Assembly (NCBI RefSeq): GCF_003966695.1
Contig: NZ_AP018828.1
Coordinates: 960,001 to 1,024,000 of the forward strand
DNA length: 64,000 bases
Direction: 5' to 3'
Origin: Asticcacaulis excentricus
GTDB taxonomy: Bacteria > Pseudomonadota > Alphaproteobacteria > Caulobacterales > Caulobacteraceae
Under the pieces are notes generated by a model that was not told the origin of the DNA, searched no databases, and saw nothing but the letters and a program-made list of their open reading frames with translations. This document shows positions 35,552 to 44,416 of this stretch, piece after piece; within the stretch, counting starts at the first letter, position 1, and each line of letters starts with the position of its first letter. The translations under genes and the position numbers were made by a program.

Positions 35552-35623
35552 CCCTCTCTAACAAAACCAACCTGTTCACCCGGCGTCATCTGACGTCGGG
35601 TGAATTGGTGTTTGGGGAGAGGG
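35552..35623. repeat. Large imperfect hairpin at the edge of the AT-rich patch
   Basis: Inner stem TTCACCCGGCGTCA / TGACGTCGGGTGAA (one mismatch), middle ACCAA/TTGGT, outer CCCTCTC/GAGAGGG, in all about 72 bases. No clean T-run follows on either strand. It may be a structured RNA, a terminator for the 29-codon ORF, or an element boundary. Confidence 0.45.
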
Positions 35624-35629
35624 CGACAT

Positions 35630-35869
35630 AATTTACAGCATAAAATATTCAAATTTTTCAGATTACTATATATCGGGCAAAATTATATAAATGATTATTC
35701 AATTAAAAAAATACACCTGTACAAAACGTCATTATAAATCTATACGTTTTCATTTCAAATAAATATAAAGTTGATTTTTTTATCATATAATAAATTAATC
35801 AATTCTCATTATTGAAACAATGACGGAACGAATATGATTCCATATTAATCAGGTAGAGGATGGTAAGGG
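35630..35869. other. AT-rich stretch, no gene seen
   Basis: About 240 bases of strongly AT-rich sequence (runs of ATTATATA, AAAAAA, TTTTTT) lie between the hairpin and the unrecognised gene at 35870. No ORF with a ribosome site was found. It probably contains the promoter of the downstream gene; the composition contrasts sharply with the rest of the window and suggests acquired DNA. Confidence 0.6.
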
Positions 35870-36874
35870 ATGCGCGCGAACACAACACGCAATCAACACT
35901 TTGTGTCCCAGATTGAACAGAGGCTGAACACGTGCACTCCCGACAACAGAAGCGGTAATTTCCGAATTTACTCGTTTCGAATTGTGGATCGAGAAGCGTA
36001 CCAAATTGAGTTGGAAAACCCGCGCGGACGCGCGATAGCTTCAACCCTATCCATGCTGGACCTCTTTAGTTTCGACGTGCCTGGAGGTGGGCAACTGCGC
36101 ATGAACCTTGAAACTCTGTTTCAAAAGTACGAAGAGAGCGTCGCGGTCCATACCAAGAGCTTACTGGAGAAACTGGAGACGGGCAGCGCGGACATCAAAA
36201 CTGAACTCATCGACTTATTCGCAGCGAAACTGCTGAACTTTATCCGCAATCCTTTCTGCATTCAAAAGACTTTAAACACCTTTTCTGGCGTTGGATTTTA
36301 TGAACCAACTGACACAGAACTGCTTGATATATATAGACGGATCGTAAGCGGAAATAAGCCGCATCAAACACACATGTGCCGAGAACTTGGAATATCGGGG
36401 GAGACATATGTCCAGTGGCTTAGACTAATATTCGTCCTTTTGATACGAACACTGGACGGCCAGCCGAATCTGTTCGAAGGCATGATCAAGTCGTTATTTG
36501 AGGCGCGCGACACAAAGGCCGCAGCCTTTGTTTGGACCTATGATAGAGATGTCTGCCTACTATCAGATCGAAGCTACTGCCAACCCATTCCAGACGGTGC
36601 GCACATGGCGATGTCCTTCAATCTGTGTTCTACTGCATTCGTAGACTATATTTTCACCGATGCCGCGACCTTGCTCGAAGGTCGCGCCGCACCTGAGTTT
36701 GTAAAGGAAGCCCTTGCCGCTTGGCAGCAACGGCCTCAAGCCTCTGTTAATGTGACAGTGACCAAGAACGATCCCAAAATGTTGGCTAGGTATAATCGGC
36801 GTGTTGTAGAGCAGGCCAGAGAACGGGTCTACTGTGCAAAAAAGGCTGACATTGTGCTGGCATCGCCAGACTAG
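35870..36874 (+). CDS. Unrecognised protein beside tRNA-Ser, horizontally acquired
   Basis: A 334-residue soluble protein with no signal peptide or TM segment. The N-terminus TTRNQHFVSQIEQRLN resembles the opening of DUF4238-type proteins (HYVPxFxLxxF-like), but the rest does not let me assign a family. The helical middle includes LLEKLETGSADIKTELIDLF and NFIRNPFCIQKTLNTF; the second half contains AAFVWTYDRDVCLLSDRSY and NVTVTKNDPKMLARYNRRVV. The ATG follows AGGTAGAGGATGGTAAGGG. Base and codon use (GC clearly lower, more AT-ending codons) differ from neighbours. It stands alone between an AT-rich stretch and a 14-bp repeat of the tRNA-Ser 3' end, the usual place for integrated elements. A defence or element-cargo role is possible but unproven. 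Confidence 0.75.
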   Translation: MRANTTRNQHFVSQIEQRLNTCTPDNRSGNFRIYSFRIVDREAYQIELENPRGRAIASTLSMLDLFSFDVPGGGQLRMNLETLFQKYEESVAVHTKSLLEKLETGSADIKTELIDLFAAKLLNFIRNPFCIQKTLNTFSGVGFYEPTDTELLDIYRRIVSGNKPHQTHMCRELGISGETYVQWLRLIFVLLIRTLDGQPNLFEGMIKSLFEARDTKAAAFVWTYDRDVCLLSDRSYCQPIPDGAHMAMSFNLCSTAFVDYIFTDAATLLEGRAAPEFVKEALAAWQQRPQASVNVTVTKNDPKMLARYNRRVVEQARERVYCAKKADIVLASPD

Positions 36875-36902
36875 CTTAGATCGGCGATTAACAGAAAGTG
36901 TC

Positions 36903-36916
36903 GAGACGATGGGATT
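36903..36916. other. 14-bp duplication of the tRNA-Ser 3' end (att-like)
   Basis: GAGACGATGGGATT at 36903 repeats 37037-37050 exactly, which lies inside the acceptor/T-arm end of the tRNA-Ser gene. A duplicated tRNA 3' end is the signature of tyrosine-integrase site-specific insertion. No integrase gene remains in the window; between the copies lie only 120 bases. Confidence 0.5.
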
Positions 36917-36992
36917 GGCTGCGCTGCGCTCCGCCGAAACGTCGCCTGACGGCGGCGTTTTCGAACCCAGGGTTCGAAGTCCCGGACACCGG

Positions 36993-37034
36993 CCACTAAA
37001 AAAGCCAGCCCTATGGGGCTGGCTTTTTTAGTGG
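36993..37034 (-). terminator. Strong hairpin terminator after tRNA-Ser
   Basis: A perfect 19-bp inverted repeat (CCACTAAAAAAGCCAGCCC / complement) with the 4-base loop TATG. On either strand T6 ends the GC stem. Its right arm overlaps the encoded CCA of the tRNA. Confidence 0.85.
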
Positions 37035-37123
37035 CGGAGACGATGGGATTCGAACCCATGGTACCCTTTTAGGGGTACGCTCATTTAGCAAACGAGTGCC
37101 TTCAGCCTCTCGGCCACGTCTCC
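37032..37123 (-). tRNA. tRNA-Ser (GCT)
   Basis: A 92-nt class II tRNA: acceptor GGAGACG / CGTCTCC, discriminator G, encoded CCA; anticodon GCT (complement of 37087-37089); a long variable arm GTACCCC-TAAAA-GGGTAC; T arm ATGGGTTCGAATCCCAT. Confidence 0.97.
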
Positions 37124-37332
37124 GCACTAAGGGTTCACTTAGCCTGACTTGTCCCAAATGGCAACGGGCAATCCAAGCCCCCCTCCGGAAAAGTGTGAAC
37201 ATCGTCGCATCGGCCGAAAAACACGATTTGCCTTATGGAAAAAGGGCTTGCGTTAACGGTTATCTAAACGCCGTGTGGCAGGGTGTCGGCGAAACCGCCT
37301 CAGATGATCCCCAAAGGACACTCCAAACGGTC

Positions 37333-38910
37333 ATGACAGACGCACGCACAGGCGCCCCCGCCGAAACGCTTACGCCCCTCGCCGCCCCTGACCGGGCGAC
37401 GGGCGAAAAGGCCTTGCGCGTTCAGGGTTTGAGCCAGAGCCGTAAGGCCGAAGCCCCGGCCGATCACCGCCGCGGACCGTTTCGCCCTGAGCGTCTGGTG
37501 CCGCTGCGTGAGCGCCGCGCCAATGAAGCCTATGCCTACCTCTTCCGTTTCAGCGACCTGCTGCTGATCGCGGGCGTCAGCCTGTTTGTGGCGCAGGGCC
37601 TGTCGTCGCGCGGCTGGCAAGGGGCGCTGGCGGGTGACATCCTGCCGCTGCTGGTCGCCGCCGTCAGCCTGTGCTGGAGCCTCAAGAGCTTCGATCTCTA
37701 CGTCTATCGCCGTCAGGAGCGCCTGAGCGGGCACCTGCTGCGCGTGCTGGCCGCCGTGACGCTCAGCCTGATCGCCGGCTTTGGGGCGGCTGGTCTCAGC
37801 GGTCGCGTCGATCTGCTGATCCCTGTCTTTGGCCTGTGGGCCGTTGGGGTGTGGCTGGGTCTGGGGGCGCTGCACGGTGCGTCGTTTGGGCTGGTGGCCC
37901 GCTGGCGGCGCAAAGGCTTCCTGACGCCCAATATCGTCATTGTGGGCGCCACGCGCGACGCCAAAATCCTGATCGAAGCGGCGCTGGAACGGCGCGATGT
38001 TAATATTCTGGGCATTTTCGACGACCGCCTGTCGCGGGCGCCCGGCGACGTCTGTGGCGTGCCAGTGCTGGGCGATACCGAAGCGCTGCTGTCGCACAAG
38101 ATCACGCCCTATGTCGATCGGGTGGTCGTTGCCGTCGATCCGTCGGCGCGCGCCCGCGTCGAAGGCCTGATCCGTCGCCTGAGCCTCCTGCCCAATGCCG
38201 TGTCGCTGCTGGTCGATGTCGATAGCGAGGCCGGACGCAAAACCGCTCTGGACCGTTTGTCGGAACAAAGCCTGAGCGCCAATGGTGTCGGACCTTCAGA
38301 CGCCCACCGCACCCTGCACAAACGGCTTCAGGACGTCGTGATCGGCACCCTCGCCCTGCTGATCTTCGCCCCGGTGATGGTCGTGGTCGCCGTGCTGATC
38401 AAGCTGGACAGCCCCGGCCCGGTCTTCTTCCGTCAGCGCCGCCACGGCATGAACAACGAAGTCATCAATGTGTGGAAGTTCCGTTCCATGCGCATCGAAG
38501 CGGCCGACCCGACCGCCGCGCGTCAGGTGTCGCGCGACGATGACCGCGTCACCCGCGTCGGGCGCTTTATCCGCAAGACCAGCCTCGATGAATTGCCGCA
38601 ACTGTTCAACGTTTTGCGGGGCGATATGTCACTGGTCGGGCCGCGTCCGCACGCCATCGGCATGAAGACCGGTGACGCCGATTCTGCCAAGCTGGTGGCC
38701 GAATACGCCTGGCGGCACCGCATAAAGCCCGGCATGACCGGCTGGGCCGCCATCAAGGGTTCGCGCGGCGCGCTGGAAAACGCCGAAGACGTGCGCCGCC
38801 GCGTGCAACTCGATATCGACTATATCGAACGCCAGTCCTTCTGGTTTGACCTGTACATCATGGCCATGACGGTGCCCTGCATCCTTGGCGACCGCCACGC
38901 CGTCCGGTAA
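37333..38910 (+). CDS. hfsE: Undecaprenyl-phosphate sugar-1-phosphate transferase, holdfast initiation
   Basis: A 525-residue polyisoprenyl-phosphate hexose-1-phosphate transferase (WcaJ/HfsE type) that starts each holdfast repeat unit on undecaprenyl phosphate. The N-terminal third is TM-rich ([20 protein letters not shown] onwards, four helices), then a CoA-binding-like Rossmann segment [20 protein letters not shown]. The C-terminal catalytic domain has [78 protein letters not shown] and KPGMTGWA. The first 35 residues are polar and cytosolic. ATG 37333 is used because longer frames overlap tRNA-Ser; AAAGGA lies upstream. The next gene starts 5 bases after its stop, so hfsE-F-G-H are one operon. 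Confidence 0.9.
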   Translation: MTDARTGAPAETLTPLAAPDRATGEKALRVQGLSQSRKAEAPADHRRGPFRPERLVPLRERRANEAYAYLFRFSDLLLIAGVSLFVAQGLSSRGWQGALAGDILPLLVAAVSLCWSLKSFDLYVYRRQERLSGHLLRVLAAVTLSLIAGFGAAGLSGRVDLLIPVFGLWAVGVWLGLGALHGASFGLVARWRRKGFLTPNIVIVGATRDAKILIEAALERRDVNILGIFDDRLSRAPGDVCGVPVLGDTEALLSHKITPYVDRVVVAVDPSARARVEGLIRRLSLLPNAVSLLVDVDSEAGRKTALDRLSEQSLSANGVGPSDAHRTLHKRLQDVVIGTLALLIFAPVMVVVAVLIKLDSPGPVFFRQRRHGMNNEVINVWKFRSMRIEAADPTAARQVSRDDDRVTRVGRFIRKTSLDELPQLFNVLRGDMSLVGPRPHAIGMKTGDADSAKLVAEYAWRHRIKPGMTGWAAIKGSRGALENAEDVRRRVQLDIDYIERQSFWFDLYIMAMTVPCILGDRHAVR

Positions 38911-38915
38911 GGCCG

Positions 38916-40379
38916 ATGTTCTGGAAAGGCCTGTGGGGATACCTTCCCGCCAATCTGTTGCAGGGGTTGATCGGGTTTGCCACCCTGATCACCTTTACCC
39001 GCCTTTTGTCGCCCGATGACTATGGCCGCTATGCGCTGGCCTTTGGCGTATCGAGTCTGGCTCAGACCCTGTGCTTTACGTGGATCGAAGCGGCCATGGC
39101 GCGCTTTTACCCGTCGGAGTCGCGCGAAAACCCCGAAGCTCCGGCGCTGTATGGCACGCTTTACCGTCTGTTTTCGGGGGTGACTGTGGTGTTTGCCGTC
39201 GTCTGCGCCGCCGGTCTGTGGCTATGGCCCGCCCCGGAGGCGCACACGCAGGCGCTTAAGCTGGCCATCGGCTGCGGGCTGGGCGTCGTCGTCTTCCGCA
39301 GCCTGATCAAGATGGTGCAGGAGCAGCGCCGCTCGGAAGGGCGCGTCGGCACCGCCTCAACGCTGGATATGATCCAGACCGCCGGCGGGTTTGCTCTGGG
39401 CGCGCTGCTGGCGTGGGCCGGTTTAGGCGGCGGCGCGCCGCTGCTGGCCGCCGGGATCGTGGCCGCCGCCTGCCTGCCGTTTGTCGCCCGCGAAGACTGG
39501 GGCCGCGCGCGCAAGGGGGCCTTCGATGCCGCCCGCGCCCGACAGTACGCCCATTACGGCCTGCCCGTTTCGGCCAGCCTGATCCTCACCCTGGCGCTTT
39601 ATACGGTGGACCGCTTTCTGATCGCCGGCTTCCTGTCCGAAGCCGAGGCCGGGGCCTATCACGCGGGCTATAGCCTCGCCTCGCGCATCCTCGACGTGCT
39701 GTTTTTGTGGTTTGGCGCCGCCGGTGGCCCGGCGCTGGTGCACGCGCTGGAAAGCGGCGGTCCTGAGGCGCTGAAAGCCCACGCCCGCGATCAGTTCCGC
39801 GTCATGGCGCTGGTGCTGTTTCCGGCAGTCGGCGGCCTGATCGCCGTCGAAGCGCCGCTGGCTCAACTGTTGATTGGCGAAGGCCTGCGCGCGCAGGCCC
39901 TCAGCGTCACCGCCCTGATCAGCGTGGGCGCCCTGCTGTCGGGCTTTAACACCTATTATTTCCTTCAGGCCTTTACCCTGTCGAAGAAGACGAAGCTGTT
40001 GACCGTGGCCATGGCCATTCCGGCCATCGCCAATGTCGGACTGAACCTGTGGCTGATCCCGCTTTATGGCCTGTGGGGGGCCGGTCTGGCGACGGCGCTG
40101 AGCTTTGCCATTGGGCTGATCGGCTCGTGGGCTCTGGGACGCCGCGCCATCGCCCTGCCCGTGCCGTGGCGTGACCTGATGCTGACCGCCGCCGCCACTT
40201 TGGTGATGGTCCTGTGCGTGCGGCTGATCCCGGCCTTTGGCGGTATTGTTGAACTGGTACTAAAGGGCGTGACCGGCGTCGTGGTCTATGCCGTGCTGGC
40301 CCTGGCCCTGAACCTCAACGACGTCCGCGCCCACAGCCAACGCTTCCTTAAACGCTTTGGGTTAGGGTCAGCCGCATGA
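38916..40379 (+). CDS. hfsF: Holdfast polysaccharide flippase (Wzx-like)
   Basis: A 487-residue MOP-superfamily flippase with 12-14 TM segments. It opens MFWKGLWGYLPANLLQGLIG, then FATLITFTRLLSPDDYGRYA, the typical N-terminus of O-unit flippases, and carries a long hydrophobic core up to residue 475. It is placed between the initiating transferase and two tailoring enzymes, so it presumably turns lipid-linked holdfast repeats to the periplasm, as HfsF does in Caulobacter. It overlaps the next gene by 4 bases. Confidence 0.88.
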   Translation: MFWKGLWGYLPANLLQGLIGFATLITFTRLLSPDDYGRYALAFGVSSLAQTLCFTWIEAAMARFYPSESRENPEAPALYGTLYRLFSGVTVVFAVVCAAGLWLWPAPEAHTQALKLAIGCGLGVVVFRSLIKMVQEQRRSEGRVGTASTLDMIQTAGGFALGALLAWAGLGGGAPLLAAGIVAAACLPFVAREDWGRARKGAFDAARARQYAHYGLPVSASLILTLALYTVDRFLIAGFLSEAEAGAYHAGYSLASRILDVLFLWFGAAGGPALVHALESGGPEALKAHARDQFRVMALVLFPAVGGLIAVEAPLAQLLIGEGLRAQALSVTALISVGALLSGFNTYYFLQAFTLSKKTKLLTVAMAIPAIANVGLNLWLIPLYGLWGAGLATALSFAIGLIGSWALGRRAIALPVPWRDLMLTAAATLVMVLCVRLIPAFGGIVELVLKGVTGVVVYAVLALALNLNDVRAHSQRFLKRFGLGSAA

Positions 40380-41293
40380 CCGCCACCGTCGTCACCAATG
40401 CCGCCCGTGAATCCGCCCCGCCGCCGCGCCTGTCGGTGCTGATCCCCTTCTATAAGGAAAGCCCGACCACCCTGCTGCGCGCCCTGACGCCGACGCCGGG
40501 AGTGGAGATCGTGCTGCTGGATGACGGGTCCGGGCAGGCCGAGCTGACGCAAGAGGTGATATCAACGATTGATGAGATCGCCCTGCCCGTCACCTTCCTC
40601 AGCCTGACGCACAATGAAGGCCGGGCGCGCGGGCGCAATCGCCTGACGCAGGCCGCGCGCGGCGACTATTTCCTATGCCTCGACTCCGACATGCTGCCCG
40701 ATGCGCCAGACTTCCTGACGCGCTGGCTGGAGGTGATGAACGACAATCCTGCTGTGGTATTTGGCGGCTTTTCGCTGCTTCAGGCCCCGATGGACAAACG
40801 CTTTGCCATCCACCGCCTGATGGCGACCAAAAGCGACTGCCTCGATGCCGCCACCCGCGCCCTGATGCCGGAAAAATACGTCTTCACCTCGAACCTGCTG
40901 ATCCGCCGCGACGTTTTCGCCGCACAGGATTTCGACAACCGCTTCACCGGCTGGGGCTGGGAAGACGTCGAATGGGCCATGCGCGTGGCGCAGCAGTTTG
41001 GCGTGACGCATATCGACAACCCCGCCACCCATCTGGGGCTCGACACGGCGGAGACCTTAATGCGCAAATACGAGCAATCGGTCGGTAACTTCGCCCGCGT
41101 CATAGACAAACACCCGCAGGTCGTCGCCACCTATGCCAGCTACCGCGCGGCGCGCCTGATCCGCAAACTGCCCCTGCGCGGGGCTCTGCGCGCCACCTTG
41201 CGTGGCGTGATCCGCAACGAAGCCCTGCCGCTGAAGGCCCGCGCCTTTGGCCTGCGTCTGTACCGCGCCGCCCTTTATTCCGAGGTCGTCTGA
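40376..41293 (+). CDS. hfsG: Holdfast family 2 glycosyltransferase
   Basis: A 305-residue cytosolic GT2. Motifs: LSVLIPFYKESPTTLLRAL, VEIVLLDDGSG, RGRNRLTQAARGDYFLCLDS (donor site with DSD) and RFTGWGWEDVEWAMRV (acceptor ED motif). The ends overlap hfsF (4 bases) and hfsH (1 base, TGATG), so translation is coupled. In Caulobacter HfsG adds GlcNAc-type sugar to the holdfast repeat unit; the same role is inferred from position and length. Confidence 0.9.
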   Translation: MTATVVTNAARESAPPPRLSVLIPFYKESPTTLLRALTPTPGVEIVLLDDGSGQAELTQEVISTIDEIALPVTFLSLTHNEGRARGRNRLTQAARGDYFLCLDSDMLPDAPDFLTRWLEVMNDNPAVVFGGFSLLQAPMDKRFAIHRLMATKSDCLDAATRALMPEKYVFTSNLLIRRDVFAAQDFDNRFTGWGWEDVEWAMRVAQQFGVTHIDNPATHLGLDTAETLMRKYEQSVGNFARVIDKHPQVVATYASYRAARLIRKLPLRGALRATLRGVIRNEALPLKARAFGLRLYRAALYSEVV

Positions 41294-42060
41294 TGAGTTA
41301 TGCCGAAGCCTACGCCGCCGACCGTTCGCTGTATGGCAAGCTGCGCCGCCGCGCCTCGAAGCTGCTGTTCCGCAAACCGGCGCAGTTGAAAGGGCTCGCG
41401 AAGCCCCTGCTGACCTTTTCGTTCGATGACGCCCCGCAATCGGCGGCCATTGCCGGGGCGGGCATACTGGAGCGCCACGGCTATCGCGCCACCTATTTCA
41501 TCTCCGCAGGTCTGATGGGGCAGGACAGCCATTTCGGCCCCTACACCACCGCCGCCCAGATCGCCGCCCTCAACGCGCGCGGCCATGAGATCGCCTGCCA
41601 CACCCTGATGCACATGGACTGCGGTCGGGCGAAGGGGGCTGACATTGCTTTAAGCGTGGACGAAAATCAGAAGCTCATTCAATCGCTTGGCGTGCCCTCT
41701 TCAACCACCTTTGCCTACCCCTATGGCGATGTGTCGCCGCAGGCCAAGGCGGTTTTGGGCGACCGCTATCGCTCATCGCGCGCCCTGCACCACGGCCTGA
41801 TCCGCTCCGGCAGCGACCTCAATCAGGCCCCGGCCATCGGTATCGAAGGCGACAGCGGCGAACGGCTGGCGCTGGAGTGGATGGCGCAGGCGCTCAAAAC
41901 TCCGCAAAGCTGGGTGGTCCTCTACACCCACGATGTGCGCGAAAACCCGTCGCCATGGGGCTGCACGCCGGAGACGTTGGAGACGCTGGCCACCGCCGCC
42001 CAGACGCTCGGCTTTGAGGTCGTCACCTACGCCGAAGGGGCCCGCCGCGCCGGGGGCTGA
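41293..42060 (+). CDS. hfsH: Holdfast polysaccharide deacetylase
   Basis: A 255-residue NodB-family (CE4) deacetylase. The metal and catalytic residues are visible: TFSFDDAP (motif 1 Asp pair), HEIACHTLMHMDC (motif 2 His ligands), the motif 3-like YPYGDVSP, and YTHDVRENP near the C-terminus (motif 5 His). There is no signal peptide, as for Caulobacter HfsH, which removes acetyl groups from the holdfast glycan and sets its adhesive charge. It is last in the hfsEFGH operon and convergent with hfsC. Confidence 0.92.
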   Translation: MSYAEAYAADRSLYGKLRRRASKLLFRKPAQLKGLAKPLLTFSFDDAPQSAAIAGAGILERHGYRATYFISAGLMGQDSHFGPYTTAAQIAALNARGHEIACHTLMHMDCGRAKGADIALSVDENQKLIQSLGVPSSTTFAYPYGDVSPQAKAVLGDRYRSSRALHHGLIRSGSDLNQAPAIGIEGDSGERLALEWMAQALKTPQSWVVLYTHDVRENPSPWGCTPETLETLATAAQTLGFEVVTYAEGARRAGG

Positions 42061-42097
42061 GGCATTCCAAGGCGGCATCCTTTGATGCTCAGTTTTG

Positions 42098-42213
42098 GAA
42101 ACCACATACTACACAGATTTCACAGATTATAGGGTCAGTTCACCCACCTTCGCGGGCGCAAACTCACGGGCGCGAAGCGCAAAATCTGTGAAATCTGTGT
42201 AATCTGTGGTTTC
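42098..42213. repeat. 31-bp inverted repeat between hfsH and hfsC
   Basis: Arms 42098-42128 and 42183-42213 match as reverse complements at 29 of 31 positions (right arm contains AATCTGTGAAATCTGTGTAA), with a 54-base spacer. The internal 9-base periodicity of the CACAGATTT type resembles known dispersed intergenic repeats. It probably stops both convergent operons. Confidence 0.8.
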
Positions 42214-42259
42214 TTTTCAAACGCTCACCGCACAAACACACCCGGTTTGTGGGGGTATC

Positions 42260-43561
42260 TTAATCGTACAGCCCGCGCCTTGGCCGCACAGGCGCAACGG
42301 GGGCCGCAATCACCGGCCCATCGCCCGGCAGGGCCAGCTTGACGAGAATCAGCACGATCAGGCACCAGCGGATGTCGTTCCAGCCGATGGCGATACTTTC
42401 GGTCAGGCTCATCAGCGAATAGACGGTGATAAACGGCAGGGCGAAATAACCGCCGTCGCCGCGATAGGTGCGGTAAAAGGCCTTCAGCCACGTCTCGATA
42501 AACACCAGCGCCCACACGGTGAGCCCGACATAACCCAGCGCCAGCCACACCTCGTACCAGCACGAATGGGCGTGATAGGCGCGAAAACCCGCCACCTCGG
42601 TGATCCAGCGCAGCGGGGTCCACTCCCCTTCGGTGGACCATACGACGCCGTAGCCATAGCCGGTGACCGGTTGTTTGTGCATCACAAAGTCGATCCCGGC
42701 CCAGATATTGGTGCGCCCGGTGAGCGTCGCGTCCTTGCCCAGCAGGTGAAACAACTGATCCGGCATCAGAATGACAAAGCTGCCCACCGCCAGCAGCACG
42801 CACACCGCGACCCAGATCAGGAACACCCCCAGAAGCGGCCCGCGCCGCGACAGCCAGACAAAGGCCATCATCCCGGCCCCCAGAATCAGCGCCAGCAGCG
42901 AGGTCTTGGAGGTGGACATCAGCACCAGAAACGCCGCCCCGCCCGCTGCGGCAAACCACAGCCAGCGGCGTTTGGGCACCTGAATCCCGGCGGCCAGACA
43001 GGCCAGAAAGCCGACATCCATCACGGCACCCAGATTGTTCTTTTCGGCAAAGACCCCGCGCCACGCCCCGACGAACAGCTCGGTCATGCGCCCCTTGTCC
43101 GGGAACACAATGGCCATGACAAACGACCCGGCAATCAGGATCAGATAGGTAACCGCGATCACCTCGATCAGCTTGCGCCATGAAAAGCGGGCGGCGATCA
43201 CATAGCCGGCCAGACAGGTCATGGCGAAGGCCACAAAGCGGCGCAAGGTGGCCGACGGGTCAATCGACCACAGGTAGGACGCCGCGCACAGCAGGATCAG
43301 CGTGACCAGCAGCGGCGTACGGATCACCCCCGCCAGCACCGACTTCCACGTCAGGGCCAGAAGCACCAGCGCGCACAGGTAAACCGGATAATAGATATTG
43401 CGGATGATGGCCCCGGCCATGGGCGACTGTTCGGTCGAATAGCCGAAAATGGGCGACACCCAGCCCTGCGAAAACATGAACAGGATAAACACCGCCAGAC
43501 CGAAAGACAGCCACTGCCCGTCCCAGTCCTCCCGGATGCCACGGAGGATATCGCCAACCAT
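42260..43561 (-). CDS. hfsC: Holdfast polysaccharide polymerase (Wzy/O-antigen ligase-like)
   Basis: A 433-residue inner membrane protein with 10-12 TM helices and a Wzy_C-type core: RGVFAEKNNLGAVMDVGFLA, LVLMSTSKTSLLALILGAGM and TLTGRTNIWAGIDFV, then HAHSCWYEVWLALGYVGLT. The periplasmic loop after TM8 carries the conserved GRT and HxH-type residues. HfsC polymerises holdfast repeat units. The ATG at 43561 shares one base with the hfsB stop (TGATG); a TTG one codon earlier is less likely. It is third in hfsA-B-C on the minus strand. Confidence 0.88.
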   Translation of the reverse strand: MVGDILRGIREDWDGQWLSFGLAVFILFMFSQGWVSPIFGYSTEQSPMAGAIIRNIYYPVYLCALVLLALTWKSVLAGVIRTPLLVTLILLCAASYLWSIDPSATLRRFVAFAMTCLAGYVIAARFSWRKLIEVIAVTYLILIAGSFVMAIVFPDKGRMTELFVGAWRGVFAEKNNLGAVMDVGFLACLAAGIQVPKRRWLWFAAAGGAAFLVLMSTSKTSLLALILGAGMMAFVWLSRRGPLLGVFLIWVAVCVLLAVGSFVILMPDQLFHLLGKDATLTGRTNIWAGIDFVMHKQPVTGYGYGVVWSTEGEWTPLRWITEVAGFRAYHAHSCWYEVWLALGYVGLTVWALVFIETWLKAFYRTYRGDGGYFALPFITVYSLMSLTESIAIGWNDIRWCLIVLILVKLALPGDGPVIAAPVAPVRPRRGLYD

Positions 43562-44277
43562 CAACCGCGCGCGACCTTGCGCCTCGCCTGCGGGGCGGCG
43601 GTGCGGCTCTTGTTATAGACCATGCCCAGCAGACGGCCGCCCACCTGTTCGATCTCGGTTTTCAGCGCCACGCGGGCGTCGATTTCGCCCTCGCCTTCGC
43701 TGACCACCAGCACCACCCCGTCCATCAGCGGCGCCAGTTTCAGCACGGCATCCGAACGGTCAAAGGCCGGGGCATCGACCACAATGGCCTGAGCATGGGT
43801 GCGCAGGGCCTGCCAGTAGGAGGATTGCTCAAACAACCGCGCCTTCTGCCCCGGCAGCAGCAGGTGGTCGCGCAGGCGCGTCACCCACAGGCGTTTGTCC
43901 AGAAAGGGCCGTGCGATCAGGTAGTGGCTGTCGGGCACAGGCTGACCCTGCGGGTCCAGCGCCTTGGGCGACAGGGCAAAGAAGACCGAGCCATCAGGAG
44001 AGGCCGAGGATACCGGCCCCGGCGGGCCAAAGCGCGTGGGCTCCTCCAGTACGGCCTCAAGCTGCGTCTGCTGCCGCAAGTCGGCATCGACCAGCCACAC
44101 CGGGCGTTTGGCAAAGGCCGCTTCGCAACGCGCATATTCGCGCGCTACGGTCGAGACGCCTTCGCCGCCGCAGGCCGACACGAACAGGAGGGCGCGCCCG
44201 CGGCCGCTCTCGGCAGCCTGCGAACCGCCCCTGAGCGCCGCCATCAGATCGGCCATTTCCCGCGTCAGATCGACCAT
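43561..44277 (-). CDS. hfsB: HfsB, CpsD/CapB-like P-loop protein with altered Walker A
   Basis: A 238-residue cytosolic protein of the BY-kinase/ParA-like fold: ALLFVSACGGEGVSTVAREY (Walker A position), VWLVDADLR (Walker A' Asp), and AIVVDAPAFDRSDAVLK (Walker B-like). The Walker A reads GGEGVST: the invariant lysine of GKST is valine. No Tyr-rich tail of a BY-kinase is present. So it likely regulates, not phosphorylates, by pairing with the HfsA membrane protein. The ATG 44277 is used; a TTG 9 bases upstream is possible. Confidence 0.85.
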   Translation of the reverse strand: MVDLTREMADLMAALRGGSQAAESGRGRALLFVSACGGEGVSTVAREYARCEAAFAKRPVWLVDADLRQQTQLEAVLEEPTRFGPPGPVSSASPDGSVFFALSPKALDPQGQPVPDSHYLIARPFLDKRLWVTRLRDHLLLPGQKARLFEQSSYWQALRTHAQAIVVDAPAFDRSDAVLKLAPLMDGVVLVVSEGEGEIDARVALKTEIEQVGGRLLGMVYNKSRTAAPQARRKVARG

Positions 44278-44416
44278 AGAACTCAATATGCAATGTATGC
44301 GAATCGCGCCTTTACGCGCCTGCTGATACCATAAGCCGTTTTGGATCAGAAACCTATGGGCTGAACGCGACCCTTTTCTGACAAAGGTCTGTTTCGGGGG
44401 CCTGTTTCGCGAGGGT

